Origin: Sulfolobales archaeon
GTDB lineage: Archaea > Thermoproteota > Thermoprotei_A > Sulfolobales > NBVN01
Direction of reading: 5' to 3'
Length of the DNA: 64,000 nt
Assembly (NCBI GenBank): GCA_026413885.1
Contig: JAOAKA010000001.1
Coordinates: forward strand, 178,762 to 242,761
Part shown: positions 44,341-52,855 of the stretch, piece after piece
How positions within the stretch are numbered: the first letter of the stretch is position 1
Layout: every line of letters starts with the position of its first letter
Notes under the pieces: model-generated
What the model saw: only the letters and a program-made list of their open reading frames with translations
What the model was told of the DNA's origin: nothing
Databases searched by the model: none
Translations under genes and position numbers: made by a program

Positions 44341-44661
44341 GTGGCAGTGAATGTAGTTGTAGGAGTAAACAGCGACGAGCTTTCGGAAGACCTCATTAGA
44401 TTAGTGTGGGAAGTAGCTCAGAGAATCTTTAGAAAATACGGACTAGAAGTATATGTAGTGCCTGTAACAGTAAACTCCAAGTTTCCATATATCTCTATCA
44501 ATGGTGTCAGAGTTGCTATTAGAAGCCCTCCAAGTATTTCAGAACTAGAGGACCTAATACTCTCAGTAGCTTTATATGTCGAAAGTGAAGAAGAGGAAGT
44601 AGATCTCGTAGCATCGCTAGAAGACCCTATAATAGCTGACGCCGTTCTCATATCTTACTGA
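44341..44661 (+). CDS. Small hypothetical protein, 106 aa
   Basis: I do not recognise it. The first half looks like a compact alpha/beta fold of thioredoxin-like type (VNVVVGVN, then a helix, VYVVPVTVN, YISINGVRV) without a CxxC motif. The end is strongly acidic (YVESEEEEVDL). It starts at GTG 44341 and overlaps the convergent gene by 7 bases. Confidence 0.6.
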   Translation: MAVNVVVGVNSDELSEDLIRLVWEVAQRIFRKYGLEVYVVPVTVNSKFPYISINGVRVAIRSPPSISELEDLILSVALYVESEEEEVDLVASLEDPIIADAVLISY

Positions 44662-45539
44662 CAGATATCGCATATAGAGATTTCGGACCAGCTACCGTAT
44701 CTTCCAGCTAGAAACACATTGTATTTCTTGAGAAACTCTCCTACCTCTCTAGCATAACCTTTCAACCTGAAGTACTTAGAGTAGAAGGACCTGGCAAGTC
44801 TGATAGGTTCCTCTATGAACTTAAGTTTCTTAAGTTCTACTACTGCTCGATTGGTGAGTTCTGCTTTCATAGATTCTCTACTAAGTGGTATAAAGGCGTA
44901 AATTATTCGACCTATAGGAGTTTCCCTGTAGCTAACGACGAGACCTAGCAAATAACCTCTATGCCCGATGAAAAACTTCGTAAACTCTCTAAGCCTAGTC
45001 TTTACCACTAAAGCGAGAATATAGGCTGATGTATACGTCAACTGGCTACTCAAACCAGCTTTAGTTAGGAAGTAGTGGAGAGGCAGTGTATTTACGAGTT
45101 CCTCATATTCTAATTTGTAATTATGTGTCTTGATCACTCTAGACTCTAAATCTATTTTTAAAGTAGGTGAGAAAATTCTCTCAGTTTTTGATCTTCTAAG
45201 AAACTCTCTATAGTGGTCACATACCCACCTCTCTGGAATTAGAAGTCTTCCGTAATAGCCTAGAAAAGAATTGCTTATGTCACCCATCTTTTCTCTGAGA
45301 TTGGTCTCCGATCCTTCTACAACTGCTTCAACATCAATCTCTCTAAGAGCTCCATTGAAGACTCGCTGACAGCAATTTTTAGTTAAGAATATCGGTATTC
45401 TATCTAGACAAGTCGGACCTATAGTCCAACCGTAGAGGTTACTCCCACCTTCCCAGAAATCGATAACTACATCATTTTCTCCGGCCAGAATATTTGATGT
45501 CAGTGAATTTCCCAAGAACACTCTCTTTACTTTCTTCAC
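44655..45539 (-). CDS. FAD-oxidoreductase-like protein with degenerate nucleotide site
   Basis: This 294-residue protein resembles the protoporphyrinogen oxidase/UDP-galactopyranose mutase group in its later parts: YEELVNTLPLHYFL (cf. a conserved NTxPL block) and the end NVFLAGRYGSWSEIS. The dinucleotide motif at the N-terminus is reduced to VFLGNSLTSNILAG, without GxGxxG, so flavin binding is doubtful. Two cysteines close to the end (ICDIC) are notable. It overlaps the preceding zinc-finger gene by 68 bases. The function cannot be assigned. Confidence 0.6.
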   Translation of the reverse strand: MKKVKRVFLGNSLTSNILAGENDVVIDFWEGGSNLYGWTIGPTCLDRIPIFLTKNCCQRVFNGALREIDVEAVVEGSETNLREKMGDISNSFLGYYGRLLIPERWVCDHYREFLRRSKTERIFSPTLKIDLESRVIKTHNYKLEYEELVNTLPLHYFLTKAGLSSQLTYTSAYILALVVKTRLREFTKFFIGHRGYLLGLVVSYRETPIGRIIYAFIPLSRESMKAELTNRAVVELKKLKFIEEPIRLARSFYSKYFRLKGYAREVGEFLKKYNVFLAGRYGSWSEISICDICQ

Positions 45540-45813
45540 TTCTCTCCCTTTCTGCTGATACTCTCATCTTCTTATACCTTTTGGTATGCCAGTGAGTTCT
45601 CATATGATATATCAAGTCATCTATTGATGCGAATAAGGGTATGTCAGCGATAGGTAGATTTCCCTCACGATTCTCAGGACATAGCTCCTCAATCCTTACA
45701 GCACTGCAGATCGGGCAAATAATTAGTGATGTAGTAATATCATAGCATGTAGTAATAGATATTCCATGCGATTTAAGCTCTTTTCTAACCCACTTAGGCT
45801 CCCAGAAACTCAC
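45472..45813 (-). CDS. C2H2-like zinc-finger protein, 113 aa
   Basis: A single putative zinc site is formed by IICPICSAVR and HMRTHWH with about 45 residues between. The flanks are basic, and the C-terminus (YKKMRVSAERERSEESKE) is highly charged. It starts at GTG 45813, overlapping the stop of the ribbon-helix-helix gene by 4 bases (GTGA). Small zinc-finger proteins of this kind are frequent in crenarchaeal chromosomes, viruses and plasmids. A DNA- or RNA-binding role is likely. Confidence 0.65.
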   Translation of the reverse strand: MSFWEPKWVRKELKSHGISITTCYDITTSLIICPICSAVRIEELCPENREGNLPIADIPLFASIDDLIYHMRTHWHTKRYKKMRVSAERERSEESKESVLGKFTDIKYSGRRK

Positions 45814-46037
45814 TCAACCTCTCCCTTCAAATCTCTGAGTCTAGCTAGAAATTCCTCTAACTTCTCAGCACCGACATTGTAACCTAGACTCTTTAATTTG
45901 TATAGTAGGGCTAGTCTGAGAACATCACTGCGGCAGTTGATAACACCGATCCTCACTAGATAATCAATGTATTCCACAACATTTTCAGGAAGTCTGACGG
46001 AGACTAAGGCATCGGTATTCACGCAAATCCCCAACAT
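45810..46037 (-). CDS. Ribbon-helix-helix (CopG-type) DNA-binding protein
   Basis: At 75 residues the pattern VSVRLPENVVEYIDYLVRIG-x-N-x-RSDVLRLAL is a standard ribbon-helix-helix: a short strand, then two helices with the turn at about 33-36. It would bind DNA as a dimer. The TATA box at 46049-46060 is only about 17 bases from ATG 46037. GTG 46022 (MNTDALVSVRLP) is therefore an equally good, possibly leaderless, start. Confidence 0.8.
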   Translation of the reverse strand: MLGICVNTDALVSVRLPENVVEYIDYLVRIGVINCRSDVLRLALLYKLKSLGYNVGAEKLEEFLARLRDLKGEVE

Positions 46038-46048
46038 AACACATACGA

Positions 46049-46060
46049 TATATTTATATA
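46049..46060 (-). promoter_or_regulatory. Strong TATA box of the RHH/zinc-finger transcript
   Basis: TATATAAATATA on the minus strand is the most consensus-like TATA element in the accessory region. It separates the RHH/zinc-finger/FAD-like genes from the two genes upstream. Confidence 0.5.
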
Positions 46061-46105
46061 GCTTAGGTAGTCTTTAAATAACCCTATAAACTAGTTAATG
46101 AGACT

Positions 46106-46786
46106 CTACTCTCTGTGATTTCCCGCATTTAAAATTACACTTAGGTCAGAATAGACCAAGCTTAAAATATCTGTTAATTCTAACAATATATCGCTACCAA
46201 TGCTTATTCTTGCACTTTTTATTTCTTCTCCGCTCTTGTGAACATATATTCTAACAGAATATTTATTCAATATAGATGAAGCTATACCCACATCTCCATT
46301 CTCGTATAGCTTTCTCACGAGAGCTAGTAGACTGCGTGCTAAGTCTCTTCCACAATTTCTTAGTTCACTAGCTCTCTCTAAGATAGCTAGTGTTAGAGCT
46401 ACAGTAACAAAATCTCTAGATTCATTAGACATATAAACAATATTCTCCAGGTCTGAACACTCTATGCGGCCGGAGAGAGCTCTGCCTACATCGTCAAAAC
46501 TAAGACCTCTAACTCCTGCTATCTGTGCTTTTTGAGTATTGAGAGCTTCTACAAACTTCACAATACTCACACTATATTCTTCAGGAAGAAAATTAGCAAT
46601 GTTGAGAACTATCTTGATATTCTCCTCTAGGTCTCTCTCTAGGAAATCTGATAAAACCTTGAACATCCTTATAGTACACTCTTCACGCTTCCTGCAAGAG
46701 CTCAGTATTCTCTGAATCTTCTCGAGAAGAAGTCTTCTTTTAGTCGGGTGGTCTTGAGCCATTTTGAAGAAGTCTAGCACCATCAC
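46106..46786 (-). CDS. Hypothetical helical protein, 226 aa
   Basis: No family is recognised. The sequence is nearly all helix and rich in Leu, Ile, Glu and Lys, with five scattered cysteines. It has HEAT-like spacing of helices, for example LRNCGRDLARSLLALVRKLY. It starts at GTG 46786 or ATG 46783, preceded by GGAG, and lies 10 bases after the HTH/zinc-finger gene, so they form a pair. Confidence 0.6.
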   Translation of the reverse strand: MMVLDFFKMAQDHPTKRRLLLEKIQRILSSCRKREECTIRMFKVLSDFLERDLEENIKIVLNIANFLPEEYSVSIVKFVEALNTQKAQIAGVRGLSFDDVGRALSGRIECSDLENIVYMSNESRDFVTVALTLAILERASELRNCGRDLARSLLALVRKLYENGDVGIASSILNKYSVRIYVHKSGEEIKSARISIGSDILLELTDILSLVYSDLSVILNAGNHRE

Positions 46787-46796
46787 CTCTCACTCC

Positions 46797-47201
46797 CTAG
46801 GACTCACTTCTCTTAGCTACTCTCGTACATTCTGACACTATTCTATTGACTATATCTCGGTGATCTAATCTAATGTGTCTCTCAGGATTCGTGGTTAGAG
46901 ATTTCTCACACACAGTGCAGTAATAGCCACCGGGAACTTTAACTACTATTGGAGCTAGACCGCAGAGAGGATTATATGAAGACTTAATAACATATTGCGC
47001 TATTCTGTAGTTTCCTGCTTTTTCAATTACTCTCTGTATATATCCTCTCAACTTGAATTTTCCTATTTTATACTTGTGACTTAAAACTGACGGTGATTCA
47101 CCATCTATTAAGTACTCCTTAAGAGCGTGCAGTGTGATGAAGTCTCCTGCTAGTACTTTGATTACTAGATACCTTAGAGATTCTACAAAGTTCTCATTCA
47201 T
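46797..47201 (-). CDS. HTH and zinc-finger protein, 134 aa
   Basis: The N-terminal two thirds suggest a helix-turn-helix (GESPSVLSHKYKIGKFKLRG, about 35-55). They are followed by a C2H2-like finger, YYCTVCEKSL-x-HIRLDH (about 93-112). The protein is basic overall. It looks like a small transcription factor that controls its own two-gene unit. I know no named family. Confidence 0.65.
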   Translation of the reverse strand: MNENFVESLRYLVIKVLAGDFITLHALKEYLIDGESPSVLSHKYKIGKFKLRGYIQRVIEKAGNYRIAQYVIKSSYNPLCGLAPIVVKVPGGYYCTVCEKSLTTNPERHIRLDHRDIVNRIVSECTRVAKRSES

Positions 47202-47287
47202 TCCAACACCTATATTCTCTCTCGCTTAGAGCTTCTTTTAAAGCAAGCAACCTAATCATTTCCGAGTTCTTAGACTGCCGCATATGT

Positions 47288-49084
47288 CTAGCGCTCGTGA
47301 GTTTTTTCATGTTTATGTGAAAGATGTGTATTTAAGAATACGGTAGAGTACAGCAGATACTTCGCCATAGCATTCGAGTCGAGACTAATAGCGTGACCGA
47401 TATCTGGTATTACGTGGAGTTCGAATGTTCTTTCGAGCTCCATGAGCTTATACGCGAACTTCATGATCGGCCTTAGCGGACATCTTGAGTCATTCTGTGG
47501 GTGGATTATACATATAGGTGACTTAACCCTGTCTATATAAGTGATCGGTGACCTATCTGTGAATAACTCCTTCTTTCCAGCAAACAATATCTCGTCATAT
47601 CTCTTAAAGAAGGCGTCTGCTAGTTCGTAGTCTTCATTCCAGTCAGTAACTCCAGCCCCAGCAATACCGCATTTCCACATCTCAGGGTATTTCACCATAG
47701 CCATAAAGCTCAAATAACCTCCGTAGCTATAGCCGAAGACAGCCAGTCTCTCTCGGTCTGCTACTCCAGCCCTCACAGCCCACTCAACTGCGTTAACTAA
47801 GTCAGCGAGGTCTCCGCCTCCAGGATCACCAAGGTCGAGTTTTCTAAATCTCTCACCATAGCCTGTGGATCCTCTAAAGTTGGGAGCTACTACATGGTAA
47901 CCTAGAGAGACTAATAAAGCTAGCAGAGGTGTCCAAGCATTAGAAACCTCAGACCAAGGACCTCCATGCGGATAAGCTATAGTTGGTCCAGGTAGTGGAG
48001 CCTTAGAACTTATCAAGACGTACGTCGGTACTCTCACACCACCTTCTGATTCTACTTCTACGTAGAGAACATCTCGCAGCGATTCCGCAATTTCGCGGGG
48101 GACATCCACACCGATAATGGTTTCATAGCGCGAAGACCTTAAGTCTACTTTGAGCATTCTAGCTGGGTCTCTCATTGAGGTATGAGTCACATAGGCGTAG
48201 TCTTCACCTATATCGGCACTCAGAATCATTCCTTCGGGAGTTCTAACTTCAGCACCATCTATAAATAATTTAGAGCTGCCATGTTTCTTACCAATAGCCC
48301 ATATCCTACCGTCAGCCGTCCACCCGAAATTAACGTATTCTACAGGGTCAAATCTTTTTAAATCGGTATGCTTCGTCTCGACTTTACTAATCTCTCCTGC
48401 TTCTATATCGTAGACGTAGAGTTTGAATCTATCTAAGTCTTCAAAATTGCTCTCAAATAGCACTTTAGATCTGAAGAGCTTGGGGTGCCTGTTGACACTT
48501 CCTTCTCTCGGTGTGTATACCCTCATTTCGCGAGTAGCTATGTTTATTATGAAGAGCTCGGTAGTGAATGGATCTCCCTTAAGGTGTCCAGATCCAGCTA
48601 TGTATTTTTCACTAACATCGGAGACAGCTTCTCGTCCACTAATCTCTACTATAGGTTCAGTTACTCCATTAGAAACTTTAGACATATATATGAATGCTCT
48701 CGACCCTACGGACCCAGACCAAGCAACTCTAATGCCGTCGTATCCAAGCCCAACAATTCTGTGAGGTTTAACTCCTTCAGATAGAGTAAACTTTCTTCCA
48801 GATACGGCATCCACACCACAAACTGAAACCATCTCATAGCCTCTACTAACATCAACTGTGTAGAGAACGACGTCTGAATTTCTCGATGTTCTCACAATCA
48901 TGTAGATAGGTTCATCAACTAGACTCCTAATTCTTCCAGTACCTGGTTCTATAGAGTAGAGCTTGAAGACGCCTTCCTGAGTCGAATTAAAAACTATGTA
49001 TCCACTTCTAGTTAAGCCTACAAGGTAGTATCTGGGAATCGAAACTACTTTCTTAATTAAGTCAGCAATTTGTTCTATATCCAA
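47288..49084 (-). CDS. Acylaminoacyl-peptidase (S9 prolyl oligopeptidase family)
   Basis: This 598-residue enzyme has an N-terminal beta-propeller of about 330 residues and a C-terminal alpha/beta hydrolase. The catalytic triad is visible as GYSYGGY (nucleophile Ser), QNDSRCPL (Asp) and PDIGHAIS (His). The oxyanion segment is PHGGPWSEV. It removes N-acylated residues or cuts short peptides in the cytosol; no signal peptide is seen. The length is typical of archaeal members such as the Aeropyrum enzyme. Confidence 0.94.
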   Translation of the reverse strand: MDIEQIADLIKKVVSIPRYYLVGLTRSGYIVFNSTQEGVFKLYSIEPGTGRIRSLVDEPIYMIVRTSRNSDVVLYTVDVSRGYEMVSVCGVDAVSGRKFTLSEGVKPHRIVGLGYDGIRVAWSGSVGSRAFIYMSKVSNGVTEPIVEISGREAVSDVSEKYIAGSGHLKGDPFTTELFIINIATREMRVYTPREGSVNRHPKLFRSKVLFESNFEDLDRFKLYVYDIEAGEISKVETKHTDLKRFDPVEYVNFGWTADGRIWAIGKKHGSSKLFIDGAEVRTPEGMILSADIGEDYAYVTHTSMRDPARMLKVDLRSSRYETIIGVDVPREIAESLRDVLYVEVESEGGVRVPTYVLISSKAPLPGPTIAYPHGGPWSEVSNAWTPLLALLVSLGYHVVAPNFRGSTGYGERFRKLDLGDPGGGDLADLVNAVEWAVRAGVADRERLAVFGYSYGGYLSFMAMVKYPEMWKCGIAGAGVTDWNEDYELADAFFKRYDEILFAGKKELFTDRSPITYIDRVKSPICIIHPQNDSRCPLRPIMKFAYKLMELERTFELHVIPDIGHAISLDSNAMAKYLLYSTVFLNTHLSHKHEKTHER

Positions 49085-49157
49085 ACGATCACCCTCACTT
49101 ATGCGAGAGATGTAGAAATATATACCTTAAGAAAGCTATGTGTAATCGGTGCTTTCA

Positions 49158-50207
49158 ATGGTTAAGCCTATTGTTAAAACACTCGTTAACGGCTATGGAG
49201 TTATAGGTAAGAGAGTTGCCGACGCAATTCTCCGCCAGCCCGATATGAAGTTAGTTGGAGTAGCTGATATAGTAGCTGACTGGAGAGTAAAGCTAGCAGC
49301 TGCTAGAGGACTCCCAATATACGCATCAATTGCTGATAAAGTTACCGATATGGAGAGAAAAGGTCTTAGAGTAAGTGGGATTCTAGAAGACCTCCTCAAA
49401 AGAGGTGAAGTAGATGTAGTAATCGACTGCACTCCCGCAAAAATCGGTGCTAGAAATAGAGAACTATATGAAAGACACGGTGTTAAAGCCGTCTTTCAAG
49501 GTGGTGAGAAACACGAAGTTGCTGGAGTATCGTTTGTTGCTCAAAGAAACTACAGTGAAGCATTAGGACGCCAATTTGTTCGAGTAGTTAGCTGTAATAC
49601 TACAGCTATATGTAGAGTAGTCGGCGCAGCTCACGAGAAAATCGGTGTTAAGAAAGCTAGAGTAGTGATATTCAGAAGAGCTGTAGATGTTTGGGAATCG
49701 AGTAGAGCAGGCATTATGAATACAGTAGTTCCTGAACTACAGGTTCCTTCACATCACGGACCAGATGCGAGAACTGTGATAAGAGATCTAGATATAGTAA
49801 CTATGGCTGCTAAAGGAAGCCACAATCTCTATCACCTACATATGGCGATGATCGAGACAAGGAGTAAGGTTTCAGTTGAAGACATTGTGAGAGTTATTGA
49901 AGAAGAACCTAGAGTAATATTCGTGAGCGGTGAAGATGGTGTTGAAGGACTTAACAGTGTATTCGAGCTTTCTAGAGACTTAGGTAGACCGCGTGGTGAT
50001 CTCTATGAGATACCTATATGGAGAGACGGTATCTCAGTCTCAAGTAATGGAACTGAAATCTACATGATGTGGGCTACACCTAATGAATCAAACGTGGTTC
50101 CCGAGAATGTAGACGCTATTAGAGCACTGACTGAACTAGAAAGAGAAGCTAGGATGTCGATCTCTAAAACAGACGAATGCCTCGGAGTGATAAAGAGAAT
50201 TTACTGA
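49158..50207 (+). CDS. gap: Glyceraldehyde-3-phosphate dehydrogenase (phosphorylating, archaeal type)
   Basis: The 349 residues start at ATG 49158, six bases after GGTG; the in-frame GTG at 49149 is less likely. NGYGVIGKRVADA (11-23) binds NAD(P), C146 in VVSCNTTAI is the catalytic cysteine and SHHGPDARTV holds the catalytic histidine. In crenarchaea this enzyme serves mainly gluconeogenesis. Phosphoglycerate kinase, often adjacent, is not present; the gene is alone between a peptidase and a phosphodiesterase. Confidence 0.96.
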   Translation: MVKPIVKTLVNGYGVIGKRVADAILRQPDMKLVGVADIVADWRVKLAAARGLPIYASIADKVTDMERKGLRVSGILEDLLKRGEVDVVIDCTPAKIGARNRELYERHGVKAVFQGGEKHEVAGVSFVAQRNYSEALGRQFVRVVSCNTTAICRVVGAAHEKIGVKKARVVIFRRAVDVWESSRAGIMNTVVPELQVPSHHGPDARTVIRDLDIVTMAAKGSHNLYHLHMAMIETRSKVSVEDIVRVIEEEPRVIFVSGEDGVEGLNSVFELSRDLGRPRGDLYEIPIWRDGISVSSNGTEIYMMWATPNESNVVPENVDAIRALTELEREARMSISKTDECLGVIKRIY

Positions 50208-50258
50208 TATCACATATTCTATAGCGAAGTCTAGACTACTACTCACTTACACCGAATA

Positions 50259-50813
50259 CTACTTTTCTATCACTATCTTAGTACTTAGAATGCTCCCACC
50301 TGTCTCTAGGTCGACAATAGATACCGTAAGATCTCCGCAGTCAATGATGCCATAAGTTCTTCTGCTAGCTAAGTACCCAGAAAGAGTTCCCGGGTTGATC
50401 AGATAGCTGGAACAAGCTCTCTCTACCATAAATCTGTGTGTATGTCCATATAGCACAATGTCGTAGTAACCACTACACGCTATTCCATGCGCGATCTTTT
50501 CTGTAAGCTCGATTGATTTAAATCCATGTAGTAGAATAGCTCTCAATCCACAAATCTCTACTTCCTCCGGTTGATCGCAGACTTCTTTAGTAATTCTACT
50601 AAGAAGAACCTTATCTCCGTCGTTATTTCCGAGTATAACTTTGAGACTAAATGATTGCGGAAGAGACTCTGAGATTAGTTTAAGTGTGAATGGTGAAACT
50701 AAGTCACCTAGATGAATAAGGAAGCCGCTGTGGGAAGAAGACCTCAATACGTTAAGAAATTTCTCAACTGCGTCCACACTGTCGTGAGTATCTGATATTA
50801 TGTAAAACTTCAA
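50259..50813 (-). CDS. YfcE/MJ0936-type metallophosphodiesterase
   Basis: The 184 residues have a complete metal site: ISDTHDS, HLGDLVS, LGNNDGD, LLHGF and YGHTHRF. The family hydrolyses phosphodiesters with Mn or Ni; the cellular substrate is not known. It contrasts with the degenerate relative at 14880. Single gene. Confidence 0.92.
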   Translation of the reverse strand: MKFYIISDTHDSVDAVEKFLNVLRSSSHSGFLIHLGDLVSPFTLKLISESLPQSFSLKVILGNNDGDKVLLSRITKEVCDQPEEVEICGLRAILLHGFKSIELTEKIAHGIACSGYYDIVLYGHTHRFMVERACSSYLINPGTLSGYLASRRTYGIIDCGDLTVSIVDLETGGSILSTKIVIEK

Positions 50814-50894
50814 GTCGCTACCCCAAGGGGTAGTTCAAGGAGTTTAAATAGCTATTTTCTGGTGGTTAATTCTTCTATAATAGCTTCTTCTAAG

Positions 50895-51968
50895 TTAAAA
50901 ATACCTGAGCATCTTACCGCCTCGGTATTCACCAACTATGTTTAGTTTGTAGCCGCAGTTAGGACATTTATTATCTGAAAGTAGATTCCACTCAATGATG
51001 TAGAAACTGTATCTTCTTACTGCTAAATGCTTACACTTAGGACAGTATGTATGCTCGAGTTTATGTCCGGGAATGTTGCCTATGTAGACGTGTTTTAAGC
51101 CTTCATCAATAGCTGCTTGAGCTAGTTTTTCCAGAGTTCTCGTGTCTGTAGGAGGTAAGTAGCTCAACTTATAGTGTGGATAAAATCTGAGTAGATGTAG
51201 TGGTGTTTCATCACCTAGGTTTTCTGCTGTCCACTTAGCTAACTTCTTTATGTATGCTGATTCTTCACCATACTTAGGAACTACGAGATTCGTAATCTCT
51301 ATGAAGATCTTTTTCTCCTTCATAACCGATAGAGTCTTAAATATCGGCTCCGGATCGTGAACTCCCATAAACTTAGTGTAGAAGTCTCTGCTACCTCCTC
51401 CCTTAAAGTCAACTGTAGCAGCGTCCATATACTTAGATAGCTCTACCAGAGCTTCTTCAGTAATATAGCCGTTAGTCACCATAGTATTGAAGAGTCCTTC
51501 GCGTTTTGCTATCTTAGCTACATCATACATATACTCATAGAATATTGTTGGTTCATTATATGTATAGCTTATACCACTGCTTCCAGTCTTCTTAGCTAAC
51601 GTGATTAGTTCTTCTGGATCGATATACTCACCAAATATTTCATTTCTTCTTGATTGCGAGAGAGTCCAATTCTGGCAGAAAGAACACATGAAGTTACATC
51701 CTGCTGTAGATATAGAGAATACCGCAGACCCTGGATGAAAGTGCATCAGAGGCTTTTTCTCTATAGGGTCGACATTTGCTGCCGTTAACAATCCATATAC
51801 GAGTGTGTAGAGCGTCCCATTTTCATTATATCTGACTCCACAAGCTCCAAAACCACCGCTAGCTATTGGACACCTCTTATAACATAAATGACATCTGACT
51901 TTACCTTCCTCTAACTTCTCCCAGAATCGGGCTTCGCGAACCCATGTTTCACTTAGTTTCGGCTTCAT
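50895..51968 (-). CDS. AmmeMemoRadiSam-type radical SAM enzyme
   Basis: This 357-residue protein of the pyruvate formate-lyase activase-like group (COG1180) has a radical SAM cluster C91-x3-C95-x2-C98 (CNFMCSFCQNW). Before it is a Cys-rich segment (C26, C29, C33, C43), and a C-terminal zinc ribbon follows (CPKCKH and CPNCGY). In other genomes it goes with AMMECR1 and Memo-like proteins, which gave the system its name; neither is here. It is the last gene of an operon with three CBS-domain proteins, starting 6 bases after the third. The chemistry is unknown. Confidence 0.9.
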   Translation of the reverse strand: MKPKLSETWVREARFWEKLEEGKVRCHLCYKRCPIASGGFGACGVRYNENGTLYTLVYGLLTAANVDPIEKKPLMHFHPGSAVFSISTAGCNFMCSFCQNWTLSQSRRNEIFGEYIDPEELITLAKKTGSSGISYTYNEPTIFYEYMYDVAKIAKREGLFNTMVTNGYITEEALVELSKYMDAATVDFKGGGSRDFYTKFMGVHDPEPIFKTLSVMKEKKIFIEITNLVVPKYGEESAYIKKLAKWTAENLGDETPLHLLRFYPHYKLSYLPPTDTRTLEKLAQAAIDEGLKHVYIGNIPGHKLEHTYCPKCKHLAVRRYSFYIIEWNLLSDNKCPNCGYKLNIVGEYRGGKMLRYF

Positions 51969-51974
51969 ACCTAT

Positions 51975-52844
51975 CTACGACCGCTTCTCCCTGATCTTCT
52001 TTGTGGTAGAGTCTTTAAGAGCTTTGAGAAGAGTTTGCTTTGTGACTACACCTATTAGTTCTTCACTACTACCTACAACAGGTACCACATCCACGTTGTT
52101 TCGAACAATTATCTGTGCTACTGCGGCAAGATCTTCTTCTAAACTAGCTGATACTATGTCTGTATTCATTATTTCAGAAACCATGATGGCTGGATATACT
52201 TTTATAGTGGTTTCAAATCCTCTAGGTGAGATACCTCGAATTCTCAGAGGTTTTTTCACACCTAGTGATGTTATACTCAGAAATGCTAAGTCTTTCGCAG
52301 TTACGACACCGGCGACTCTTCCTCTATCTATAACGACTACAGGTTGCCCCATAGCTGCTTTCTCAGCGGCATAGAATACTGAGTGCTCTGGGCTACATGT
52401 TGGAACCTCCTTTTCGACGTAGTCTGCCACTGTATAAAGCTCACTAAAGTTTTCTGCAAAAGCTCTTACTAAGTCTGTTCTCGTGATAATACCCGCTATT
52501 TTCATAGTTGCAACATCCTTCACTATAACTAGAGACCCTACTTTCTTCTCAAGCATTCTTCTTGCTGCATATGTTACACTCTTAGTAGGTAGGATAGCGT
52601 AAACTGGCTTGGACATGATGTCTTGAGCTTTGATTTCCGTTAGAGGTTTGTGAAGCCACTTCCTATTATACATGAGTTTAACGAAATCACTCTTACTTAA
52701 TATACCCTGCGGTTTTTCATCTACTGATATAACTATGTGTCCAACCTTGTATCTCAGCATTAGGTTTCTAACTCTTGCTAAGTTATCTTGTGGATTAGCA
52801 ACAACTACCGGGTAGCTCATGTAGTGCTCTACTTTTATTCTCAC
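51975..52844 (-). CDS. Four-CBS-domain protein (third of three)
   Basis: This 289-residue protein consists only of four CBS repeats (IKVEHYMSYPVVVA; AQDIMSKPVYAIL; VADYVEKEVPTCS; VSEIMNTDIVSAS), each followed by a GV(I/V)T or GILS-type strand. The frame extends to 52865, but AGAGGTGA followed five bases later by GTG 52844 makes the latter the likely start and leaves 11 bases after the previous gene. CBS pairs bind adenosine nucleotides or SAM. The short basic tail (TTKKIREKRS) could bind nucleic acid. Confidence 0.85.
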   Translation of the reverse strand: MRIKVEHYMSYPVVVANPQDNLARVRNLMLRYKVGHIVISVDEKPQGILSKSDFVKLMYNRKWLHKPLTEIKAQDIMSKPVYAILPTKSVTYAARRMLEKKVGSLVIVKDVATMKIAGIITRTDLVRAFAENFSELYTVADYVEKEVPTCSPEHSVFYAAEKAAMGQPVVVIDRGRVAGVVTAKDLAFLSITSLGVKKPLRIRGISPRGFETTIKVYPAIMVSEIMNTDIVSASLEEDLAAVAQIIVRNNVDVVPVVGSSEELIGVVTKQTLLKALKDSTTKKIREKRS

Positions 52845-52855
52845 AGATCTCACCT

